DNA from: Nemertoderma westbladi | Lineage: Eukaryota > Xenacoelomorpha > Nemertodermatida > Nemertodermatidae | Assembly (NCBI GenBank): GCA_032718475.1 | Contig: JAUCBJ010003161.1 | Location: forward strand, 1 to 21,630 | DNA length: 21,630 bases | Direction of reading: 5' to 3' | Shown: positions 9,453 to 17,099 of the stretch, piece by piece | Layout: each line of letters starts with the position of its first letter | Numbering within the stretch: the stretch's first letter is position 1 | Program-made: the position numbers and the translations under genes | Notes under the pieces: generated by a model | What the model was told of the DNA's origin: nothing | The model's input: only the letters and a program-made list of their open reading frames with translations | Database searches by the model: none

Positions 9453-10221
9453 GCCACTGCGCCAATAAATGTGGATGTACAGTACAAGAGATAGAGAGAG
9501 AGATACGAGGTTACACTGTGAATAATAATGTAGTAAGTAAGGCAATATTGAAATATGGCGACCAACTATTGTTACTTGACTTACTAATATTGAATAATAT
9601 AAGATGGGCTGAGGGTTACTAATGCATACTGGACTAAACAGAAATATTACCAACTCTAAACTGCACCCTATCTAAGAATAATATGAAATCGCGTTGCAAC
9701 ACTTTTCCGTGGCCGCCAGCCAATACACTAACCCAGGACTTTTGTGGAATTTTGGACCCTTGCCATTGGTCCAAAGGGCCAATAAACAATAAGTGTTCGA
9801 AATTCCACAACATTTCTTAGATTAGAGCCTCATGACTTAGGGTTAGGGCTGTAGGGTTGCATGACAGTTTTAATTAGGGTTTCGGGCCGCCATTTCACTT
9901 TGAATTAGGGCTTCGGTTTCGGACCGCCACTCTCGAAAATCGGGGGTGAAAATGCTCTGGCAGTCTGGCTGTCTGGTAGGCATTTGGCGCCAGGCGAAAA
10001 TGTGCCTAAATTTCCCTGGAACCAAAATTTGAAAAAAAACTGACAAAAAAGTAAAAACACCACAAAAAGTGATATACTGCAGTAGGCCTACAATTACATT
10101 GCCGTAGTCTTCGTCTATTCCTGCATTCAATGATAATACAGATTTTAATTTACCGCCAAAATACTGAAATCTATGTGGCCGTGGCAGATCCTGATCTGCC
10201 ACTCTTTCCAGTACAAACTAG
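9453..10221. other. No recognised gene; hairpin and TTAGGG-like short repeats
   Basis: An 11-bp stem TTGTGGAATTT (9742-9752) pairs with AAATTCCACAA (9800-9810). At 9838-9920 there are scattered TTAGGG-like units (only two in register) and a diverged pair of AATTAGGG(T/C)TTCGG segments. A 110-codon minus frame (9870-10202) crosses these repeats; it has a hydrophobic stretch but no recognisable domain and is probably spurious. Confidence 0.4.
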
Positions 10222-10306
10222 GACTAGCGCTTAGATGTTGAATCTACAACTCAGAAATCAGCCACTCAGGTGATAGAAATAGCCTCATTATATATTAGCC
10301 AATAAG
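10222..10306 (+). repeat. Left arm of a long inverted repeat
   Basis: Begins GACTAGCGCTTAGATGTTGA. It matches the reverse complement of 11465-11558 over about 85 bp with roughly 90% identity by eye and one 8-9 bp indel. Together the arms bound a unit of about 1.34 kb. This is the structure expected of a non-autonomous DNA transposon, but the flanks do not show a clear target duplication. Confidence 0.8.
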
Positions 10307-10379
10307 ATGTCCACCTTTAGTACATACGCCTGCCTGGTGTGACATAAAGAGGGTTAGAATTAGGAATATCGGCACCCTG

Positions 10380-10660
10380 TTAATCCGATAAGAAAAACCC
10401 TGGAACTCTGCTCATCAAGTACTGACGGAGGAGTGGACTGACAAATGGGTGCTTCTCAATCACATGTCTCTTTAAAACTAAAGCAGCTGCTGGTGTAGGA
10501 GAGGTCACATTTGTCGCATGTTAACAACTCTTGAGTTTGAGGAGTAAAATCAAGGTGTTTCAAACGCAGGTGTTTTTTTATAAAACCCACTGCGTTTGAA
10601 AACCATTCAGCACTCAGTGCATGAAAATGACATTGCTCTAGGCTAACAAAAACTGAAAGT
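10380..10660 (-). pseudogene. C2H2 zinc-finger protein fragment with a frameshift
   Basis: On the minus strand one frame reads WFSNAVGFIKKHLRLKHLDF, then LLTCDKCDLSYTS. A one-base shift near 10477 continues as LKRHVIEKHPFV and ends at a TAA (plus-strand 10380-10382). CDKC followed by HVIEKH is a C2H2 finger (C-x2-C, about 12-13 residues, H-x4-H), and HLRLKH is the histidine half of a preceding finger whose second Cys is replaced. Tandem fingers of this kind bind DNA. The frameshift and lost Cys argue that the fragment is dead. A CTTTCAG near 10655 (minus strand) could be an old splice acceptor. It lies within the inverted-repeat-bounded unit and may have been captured by it or belong to its former transposase. 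Confidence 0.5.
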
Positions 10661-10669
10661 TTATAACAA

Positions 10670-10872
10670 AGTAGGCCTAGGCCAGTACAGTAGGCAGGCT
10701 GGCAGGCCCTAATTAATAATACATACAATAGGCCTAAATACATAAGAGGCCTACCACGCGCAGTATGGATGGCCTGAGACAAGAGAAGTTTAATAACTTC
10801 AAAATTAATAATACAGTACATAGCATAGGCCCTTACAATAAATACATAATAGGCCTACACAGTACAGTAAAG
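10670..10872. repeat. TAGGCCTA-rich low-complexity DNA
   Basis: Several TAGGCCTA/AGGCCTAC palindromes and two related segments (TTAATAATACATACAATAGGCC and TTAATAATACAGTACATAGC types) in about 200 bp, suggesting a degraded local duplication. The palindrome recurs at other points of the window. Confidence 0.5.
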
Positions 10873-10933
10873 AAACAACATAATTAGGCCTACTGAATTA
10901 AACATTCAATTGCTGCTGTACGCCGGCAGACCG
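10873..10933 (+). repeat. Direct repeat, copy 1
   Basis: About 60 bp ending TTCAATTGCTGCTGTACGCC then GGCAGACCG; recurs at 11296-11348 with small indels (an extra TAGGCCTAC-like segment in copy 1). The pair brackets the LINE scrap and the two hairpin MITEs. Confidence 0.75.
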
Positions 10934-10951
10934 AGATACTCCTATGTAGGA

Positions 10952-10990
10952 CACCGGCAGCATTCTTAATGCAGCTGCTTCCAACATGCC
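10952..10990 (+). repeat. Partial copy of the LINE 3' end seen at 674-722
   Basis: CACCGGCAGCATTCTTAATG followed by CAGCTGC and an AACATGCC segment matches the end of the RT ORF and tail at 674-722 (CCGGCACAGCATTCTTAAAA, CAGCTGC, AGCATGCC). It is a severely 5'-truncated insertion of the same LINE family, followed by GATAGATA. Confidence 0.55.
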
Positions 10991-11013
10991 CATTATAGAT
11001 AGATAATTGAAAC

Positions 11014-11126
11014 CTGAAAAAGGTGGACAGTCCAATCACTAATAAATAGCATTGCTTTAATACTTTTCTGATTGGTCAGACTATTATCTATGTTTTTTGT
11101 GCATGTGTCCAGTCCACCTTTTTCAA
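11014..11126. mobile_element. Hairpin MITE, copy 1
   Basis: About 113 bp with ends CTGAAAAAGGTGGACAGTCC and (reverse complement of right end) TTGAAAAAGGTGGACTGGAC. Inner CCAATCA and TGATTGG segments also pair, so the whole element can fold. No ORF. A related copy follows at 11169. Confidence 0.7.
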
Positions 11127-11168
11127 ACACACATCTTATTCACAATTATGTAACTAAGAAAGCGAAAC

Positions 11169-11273
11169 TTGAAAAAGGTGGACAGACCAATTGCTACAAA
11201 CTGCTTTGCATAATACGTTTCTGATTGGTCTGTCCGTTGTCCATGTTTTCTGTGTCCAGTCCACCTTTTTCAA
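11169..11273. mobile_element. Hairpin MITE, copy 2
   Basis: About 105 bp, ends TTGAAAAAGGTGGACAGACC and the inverted CCACCTTTTTCAA; internal CCAAT and ATTGG pair. Both copies are preceded by GAAAC, so they may have arisen by tandem duplication of one insertion rather than by two separate insertions. Confidence 0.7.
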
Positions 11274-11295
11274 ACACCCGTACAGTAGGCCTAAT

Positions 11296-11348
11296 AAAAC
11301 AACATAATTAGTGAATTAACATTCAATTGCTGCTGTACCGGCAGACCG
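11296..11348 (+). repeat. Direct repeat, copy 2
   Basis: Matches 10873-10933 (AAACAACATAATTA, then GTGAATTAACATTCAATTGC and TGCTGTACCGGCAGACCG). Confidence 0.75.
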
Positions 11349-11464
11349 GTATTGTTGAAATAACGGGCAGCGAGCTATCAGTCTGCTTATTTTATAAATC
11401 TTTCAATACTGCAATACCTGAATACCCTGTGCACTGTGTACCGGTAGCAGTTCTGCAGTTGTCT

Positions 11465-11558
11465 CCTAATTGGCTAATATTTAATGAGGTTATTCCTATT
11501 ACCTGAGTGGCTGATTTCTGGATTTCTCAGTTGTAGATTCAACATCTAAGCGCTAGTC
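11465..11558 (-). repeat. Right arm of the long inverted repeat
   Basis: Reverse complement of 10222-10306, ending CAACATCTAAGCGCTAGTC. It carries an extra 8-9 bp (a duplicated TTTCTGGAT-like piece) relative to the left arm. Confidence 0.8.
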
Positions 11559-11848
11559 AAACAGTCAAATTACGTATCTTTCAATAATTTTAATTTCCCG
11601 GGCTATGGAGCAGGGTGGCACCTTTTAGGGACTTGTCTGTAGTTAGTTATAGATCCTCTGACCCTATTAATTATTATCGTCATAGTGCATTGCATAATTA
11701 GCACTGTAGGCGTACATTATTATTAACTTGGGGCGAAGAGAATAGACTTGGTGCGAATAGCAGGAAATAGGTCGAGGGGCGAATCGACCCGCACCCGACC
11801 TCTACTGTAGGCCTAACTGCTAACTGACTACCGGGACCGAACTGAACC
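11559..11848. other. Upstream region of the basigin-like gene; no TATA box seen
   Basis: No clear TATA box or other core promoter element. It contains GGTGCGAATAG / GGGCGAATCG repeats (11750-11785) and one TAGGCCTAAC. The transcription start cannot be placed. Confidence 0.35.
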
Positions 11849-11860
11849 ATGACTGCATGA
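11849..11860 (+). promoter_or_regulatory. Minimal uORF overlapping the basigin-like start codon
   Basis: ATG ACT GCA TGA: a three-codon upstream ORF whose TGA overlaps the next ATG at 11857 (ATGA). Its ATG has A at -3, a better context than the ATG at 11857 (T at -3), while the ATG at 11860 again has A at -3. If the mRNA starts upstream of 11849, the uORF could damp translation or favour re-initiation. Confidence 0.45.
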
Positions 11861-12792
11861 TGAGCATAATTCCTAAGTTTCCTTTGTTTTTCACGTTTTG
11901 TTTATCACTCATCTTCGTTGTTTTGGATTCGTCACCGAATGATAAGGTTAGGCGTTTTATTACCCATGAATACGAAGATGCACACGAAAAAAACCAGACA
12001 TTCAAATACCCAGAATGGTTTCAGAAGATTGAATGGGAAAGTAGTCTGGATGTCGCGAAACTGTACCGGCAAGAAGATCTTATATACGAAAAACAGAAAG
12101 GTAAACCCATAGTGCCCGGGAAGACTGAAGAAGTAAAGTACGAGATTACATTCTCCGCAAATGGGGAATTCAAGATAAATCCGTTCATTGTCCCTTACGA
12201 TTGTGGCGAATACAAGTTGCTATTCGGTCCACCCGATCCCGATGATAGGCCTAGTGAAAAGGCGATTTATTTCGAAATCTCATGTTTCCTGAAGGATCTT
12301 AGACAAATCATGCTGTCAATCAGATACAACCAAGGGAATGACGCGGTTCTGGATTGCAAGATGGGAGGCTATCCTTTACCTAAAAAGTCTGATGTAGACT
12401 GGGAGGAGGAAGATATTGAGACGTCTACCTGGAAGCCACTTACATGTGAAGGGGAAACCGCGCCGTGTAATATTAGTTACAAAGCGGATAAGAATAAGAA
12501 CATTGTTACCAGCAACCTAACCTTACTAGATGTCACGGCCGATAACAAAAGGTCCTACCGGTGTAACATGACTCATACCTATTACAAGTCTGGGACGCAG
12601 GGTGATACCACCAACACAACTTCGTGGACGATACTGCTCCGCGTACAGTTGCCCATCGCCCATCTGTGGCCCGCCATTGGTATCTTCGTGGAGGTCGTTA
12701 TTCTCATAGTCTGTCTCGCCCCCGAATACATGAAGAACCGACGGCATAATACACTGCTCGCAACCAATCAGGTCGCGCAGAAAAATAAGTGA
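11857..12792 (+). CDS. Basigin/neuroplastin-like Ig-domain membrane glycoprotein, single exon
   Basis: 311 residues, uninterrupted. Residues 1-25 form a hydrophobic signal peptide. An N-terminal Ig-like domain (about 30-145) lacks a usual Cys pair: at the DCGEYKLL strand-F motif (115-122), Leu121 stands where the Cys belongs. The second Ig domain is canonical: Cys167, Trp182, then DVTADNKRSYRCN with Cys236. N-glycosylation sequons at 46, 205, 220, 237 and 253. The membrane segment (about 266-288, PIAHLWPAIGIFVEVVILIV) has the LWP..GI..EV pattern with an intramembrane Glu279 that marks the basigin/neuroplastin/embigin family, followed by a short basic tail (EYMKNRRHN). Family members act at the plasma membrane as adhesion molecules and chaperones of monocarboxylate transporters; that role is inferred here. 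Start chosen at 11857; 11860 is an alternative. Vertebrate relatives have several introns, so the single exon suggests a retrogene or a lineage-specific intronless copy. Confidence 0.8.
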   Translation: MMSIIPKFPLFFTFCLSLIFVVLDSSPNDKVRRFITHEYEDAHEKNQTFKYPEWFQKIEWESSLDVAKLYRQEDLIYEKQKGKPIVPGKTEEVKYEITFSANGEFKINPFIVPYDCGEYKLLFGPPDPDDRPSEKAIYFEISCFLKDLRQIMLSIRYNQGNDAVLDCKMGGYPLPKKSDVDWEEEDIETSTWKPLTCEGETAPCNISYKADKNKNIVTSNLTLLDVTADNKRSYRCNMTHTYYKSGTQGDTTNTTSWTILLRVQLPIAHLWPAIGIFVEVVILIVCLAPEYMKNRRHNTLLATNQVAQKNK

Positions 12793-13155
12793 ATCTCTGC
12801 CAATCAGGGGCGAGATGTTGTAAACACTGTTCGAACAAGTTTATAATTTTAATTCAATTAATTTTTTTACGATTTTCTAGCGAATTAATAGGATATTGTT
12901 TCTGTTCTGTTTCTATCTTTGATTAGTAAAGTAGGCTACGTAACTAGTCGAGTTAAAATATAATATAATAATAATAATAATAATATAGTTTTCAATTGTT
13001 CGTTATGGTGCCCAAGACATTTTGACATGTTCTTTTCTATTAATTACAAATTAAATATTTTTTGTATATAAATTCAATGCAGTTGTATCAAATTGTAATA
13101 AAATAATAATAGGCTCCATTAGTCTGTGCAATAAACAGTTTGTATTGTATACAGT
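12793..13155 (+). terminator. Probable 3' UTR with two AATAAA poly(A) signals
   Basis: AT-rich sequence after the stop. It has a (TAA)n microsatellite at about 12958-12987 and AATAAA hexamers at 13097-13102 and 13130-13135, the second followed within 25 bp by GT/T-rich sequence (CAGTTTGTATTGTATACAG). Cleavage is likely near 13150. No genomic poly-A tract marks a retrocopy end. Confidence 0.5.
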
Positions 13156-13209
13156 TTTTTATATTTTTTTCTTTTTAAATTTTGTGAAAACAGTTTGTAA
13201 TATACAGTT

Positions 13210-13522
13210 GTTTATATACAGTGTTTATTGTTTATATACAGTGTTTATTGTTTATATACAGTGTTTATTGTTTATATACAGTGTTTATTGTTTATATACA
13301 GTGTTTATTGTTTATATACAGTGTTTATTGTTTATATACAGTGTTTATTGTTTATATACAGTGTTTATTGTTTATATACAGTGTTTATTGTTTATATACA
13401 GTGTTTATTGTTTATATACAGTGTTTATTGTTTATATACAGTGTTTATTGTTTATATACAGTGTTTATTGTTTATATACAGTGTTTATTGTTTATATACA
13501 GTGTTTATTGTTTATATTCATT
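13210..13522 (+). repeat. 20-bp minisatellite, 15 identical copies
   Basis: Unit GTTTATATACAGTGTTTATT, 15 copies without a single mismatch from 13210 to 13509, then a decaying end to about 13540. As 20 is not a multiple of three and the unit has no stop in any plus frame, three overlapping ORFs appear (13145-13647); these are artefacts. Confidence 0.97.
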
Positions 13523-13540
13523 GTTTATATACAATATTTA

Positions 13541-13764
13541 TTGATATATTCGCCTGTTTGTTTAGTTATTATAGTAGTATACATTTAATAGTTGTTTTGC
13601 AATTTTATATACTTTACATACAAGGAAATAACACTCTGTTCTATTGATATCTTAATTATTGTTTGTTTATATGATTTCTGTCGAATTTTCAGTTAAATGT
13701 AAAATGCAAAATACCTAATAAATATTATATTAAACTATTTTATATTACAGATGGGAATATGTAT
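13541..13764. other. Spacer between the two minisatellites; no gene
   Basis: About 220 bp of AT-rich DNA with no feature beyond low complexity. Confidence 0.5.
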
Positions 13765-16559
13765 ATGTACAGTACGTGTATCTGTATACCTACATATATT
13801 GGGACACATAGAGGTTGGGACCTGGGTGGGTGTACAGTACGTGTATCTGTATACCTACATATATTGGGACATATAGAGGTTGGGACCTGGGTGGGTGTAC
13901 AGTACGTGTATCTGTATACCTACATATATTGGGACATATAGAGGTTGGGACCTGGTGGGTGTACAGTACGTGTATCTGTATACCTACATATATTGGGACA
14001 TATAGAGGTTGGGACCTGGGTGGGTGTACAGTACGTGTATCTGTATACCTACATATATTGGGACATATAGAGGTTGGGACCTGGGTGGGTGTACAGTACG
14101 TGTATCTGTATACCTACATATATTGGGACATATAGAGGTTGGGACCTGGGTGGGTGTACAGTACGTGTATCTGTATACCTACATATATTGGGACATATAG
14201 AGGTTGGGACCTGGGTGGGTGTACAGTACGTGTATCTGTATACCTACATATATTGGGACATATAGAGGTTGGGACCTGGGTGGGTGTACAGTACGTGTAT
14301 CTGTATACCTACATATATTGGGACATATAGAGGTTGGGACCTGGGTGGGTGTACAGTACGTGTATCTGTATACCTACATATATTGGGACATATAGAGGTT
14401 GGGACCTGGATGGGTGTACAGTACGTGTATCTGTATACCTACATATATTGGGACACAGAGGTTGGGACCTGGGTGGGTGTACAGTACGTGTATCTGTATA
14501 CCTACATATATTGGGACATATAGAGGTTGGGACCTGGACCTGGGTGGGTGTACAGTACGTGTATCTGTATACCTACATATATTGGGACATATAGAGGTTG
14601 GTACCTGGGTGGGTGTAGTTACTGTATCTGTATACCTACATATATTGGGACACATAGAGGTTGGGACCTGGGTGGGTGTACAGTACGTGTATCTGTATAC
14701 CTACATATATTGGGACATATAGAGGTTGGGACCTGGGTGGGTGTACAGTACGGGTATCTGTATTCCTACATATATTGGGACATATAGAGGTTGGGACCTA
14801 GGTGGGTGTACAGTACGCGTATCTGTATACCTACATATATTGGGACATATAGAGGTTGGGACCTGGGTGGGTGTACAGTACGTGTATCTGTATACCTACA
14901 TATATTGGGACACAGAGGTTGGGACCTGGGTGGGTGTACAGTACGTGTATCTGTATACCTACATATATTGGGACATATAGAGGTTGGGACCTGGGTGGGT
15001 GTACAGTACGTGTATCTGTATATCTACATATATTGGGACATATAGAGGTTGGGACCTGGGTGGGTGTAGTTACTGTATCTGTATACCTACATATATTGGG
15101 ACATATAGAGGTTGGGACCTGGGTGGGTGTAGTTACTGTATCTGTATACCTACATATATTGGGACATATAGAGGTTGGGACCTGGGTGGGTGTACAGTAC
15201 GTGTATCTGTATACCAACATATATTGGGACATATAGAGGTTGGTACCTGGGTGGGTGTACAGTACGTGTATCTGTATACCTACATATATTGGGACATATA
15301 GAGGTTGGGACCTGGGTGGGTGTAGTTACTGTATCTGTATACCTACATATATTGGGACATATAGAGGTTGGTACCTGGGTGGGTGTACGTACGTGTATCT
15401 GTATACCTACATATATTGGGACATATAGAGGTTGGGACCTGGGTGGGTGTAGTTACTGTATCTGTATACCTACATATATTGGGACATATAGAGGTTGGGA
15501 CCTGGGTGGGTGTAGTTACTGTATCTGTATACCTACATATATTGGGACATATAGAGTACCTGGGTGGGTGTACAGTACGTGTATCTGTATACCTACATAT
15601 ATTGGGACATATAGAGGTTGGGACCTGGGTGGGTGTACAGTACGTGTATCTGTATACCTACATATATTGGGACATATAGAGGTTGGTACCTGGGTGGGTG
15701 TACAGTACGCGTATCTGTATACCTACATATATTGGGACATATAGAGGTTGGGACCTGGGTGGGTGTACAGTACGTGTATCTGTATACCTACATATATTGG
15801 GACATATAGAGGTTGGGACCTGGGTGGGTGTACAGTACGTGTATCTGTATACCTACATATATTGGGACATATAGAGGTTGGGACCTGGGTGGGTGTACAG
15901 TATGTGTATCTGTATACCTACATATATTGGGACATATAGAGGTTGGGACCTGGGTGGGTGTACAGTACGTGTATCTGTATACCTACATATATTGGGACAT
16001 ATAGAGGTTGGAACCTGGGTGGGTGTAGTTACTGTATCTGTATACCTACATATATTGGGACTCATAGAGGTTGGGACCTGGGTGGGTGTACAGTTACGTG
16101 TATCTGTATACCTACATATATTGGGACATATAGAGGTTGGGACCTGGGTGGGTGTACAGTACGTGTATCTGTATACCTACATATATTGGGACATATAGAG
16201 GTTGGGACCTGGGTGGGTGTACAGTTACGTGTATCTGTATACCTACATATATTGGGACATATAGAGGTTGGGACCTGGGTGGGTGTACAGTACGTGTATC
16301 TGTATACCTACATATATTGGGACATATAGAGGTTGGGACCTGGGTGGGTGTACAGTATGTGTATCTGTATACCTACATATATTGGGACATATAGAGGTTG
16401 GGACCTGGGTGGGTGTACAGTCCGCGTATCTGTATACCTACATATATTGGGACATATAGAGGTTGGAACCTGGGTGGGTATAGTTGCTGTATCTGTATAC
16501 CTACATATATTGGGACATATAGAGGTTGGGACCTGGGTGGGTATAGTTGCTGTATCTGT
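13765..16559 (+). repeat. 65-bp minisatellite, about 43 copies
   Basis: Unit in three parts: GTACAGTACGTGTATCTGTA, TACCTACATATATTGGGACA, TATAGAGGTTGGGACCTGGG plus TGGGT. About 2.8 kb. Most units are near identical. Variants include a 63-bp form with TAGTTACTG in place of ACAGTACGTG (near 14615, 15065, 15128, 15319, 15448, 15511, 16023), a form with GACACAGAGG (near 14453 and 14909), GTTGGTACC forms, and TATAGTTGCTG forms in the last two units. Reading frames on either strand simply walk through the unit and stop about every third copy, so none is a gene. Confidence 0.97.
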
Positions 16560-16564
16560 TTACA

Positions 16565-16660
16565 ACACCAGTTTGAAACCGCCACCAACAGGGATTCGAA
16601 CTCGTTTCTCCATGTTGTTTTATTTTATTTTCCTGCTTGCGCCCCGGCGGCTATATTAAA
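16565..16660 (-). other. Possible tRNA-derived SINE fragment (B box on minus strand)
   Basis: The minus strand reads CGAGTTCGAATCCC at 16604-16591, a good match to the tRNA/pol III B box (GGTTCGANTCC). Upstream on that strand, TAGCCGCCGGGGCG (about 16656-16643) is a poor A-box candidate at plausible spacing. No full tRNA cloverleaf can be drawn. It directly abuts the end of the 65-bp minisatellite. Confidence 0.25.
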
Positions 16661-16746
16661 GTTGTAATGATGTAAAAGAGAACAACAGTAAATGATTCAC
16701 ATTAAAATTGCATTAAAATATTAAACTGAAATAGATGTGCGGCTAA

Positions 16747-17064
16747 CTATTGCCCAACAATACATTGTCTCCGATGAGATAAATTCCCATCTAATGTAGA
16801 GAGCAGGTGCAGAGTATGTAAGTAAATATACCATTCCCGAGTATTTAAATCACATTCTGGAATACTTCTGGTGCACGTTGTCATGTTATATTGATGATAA
16901 GTTAATGGAGCCAACCTCGGTGTTCCCAAAGCCCAAGCAAGAGTCAAAGATATATTCCTAGAATTAGCTCTCCTCGTATAATTAAACCAGATACTATACA
17001 GTACTGTAGATGCTGCACCAACATACTGTAGTACTAAAAAGATACTGAACTTTATGTTTACCAC
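16747..17064 (-). pseudogene. Class A (aminergic-like) GPCR fragment, about TM3-TM5
   Basis: A 105-codon minus frame with YVGAASTVLYSI (TM3-like), then NYTRRANSRNISLTLAWALG (cytoplasmic loop 2 into TM4, Trp44), prolines at 49 and 53, and PLTYHQYNMTTCTRSIPECD (extracellular loop 2, where Cys71 would sit as the conserved loop cysteine), followed by a hydrophobic start of TM5. This matches the TM4-ECL2 layout of muscarinic/histamine-like receptors (LAW, P, QY, then (V/I)PEC). The stretch that should carry DRY between TM3 and the loop is missing, and the frame closes soon after TM5 begins, so it looks like a deleted remnant. A neighbouring minus frame upstream (17269-16994) could hold earlier sequence but no motif is clear. 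Recognition is by eye and not certain. Confidence 0.42.
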
Positions 17065-17099
17065 AGTTAAATGATGAGTAAATAAAGTTTGCTTTATTG

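Noticed and set aside
9838-9920. Interstitial telomere repeat
   Set aside because: Only two TTAGGG units are in register; the rest are scattered.
9870-10202. 110-codon minus-strand ORF with a hydrophobic stretch
   Set aside because: No recognisable domain and it crosses repeat-like sequence; no support as a gene.
12526-12767. Minus-strand ORFs inside the basigin-like gene
   Set aside because: Shadows of the real plus-strand coding frame.
13145-13647. Three plus-strand ORFs rich in Tyr, Ile, Val and Cys
   Set aside because: The 20-bp unit is stop-free in all plus frames; the ORFs are frame-walks through identical repeats.
13210-16559. CRISPR-like array
   Set aside because: Repeats are head-to-tail without unique spacers, in animal DNA; they are minisatellites.
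13759-16667. Many 60-190 codon ORFs on both strands
   Set aside because: All are produced by the 65-bp repeat; frames rotate and close about every three units.
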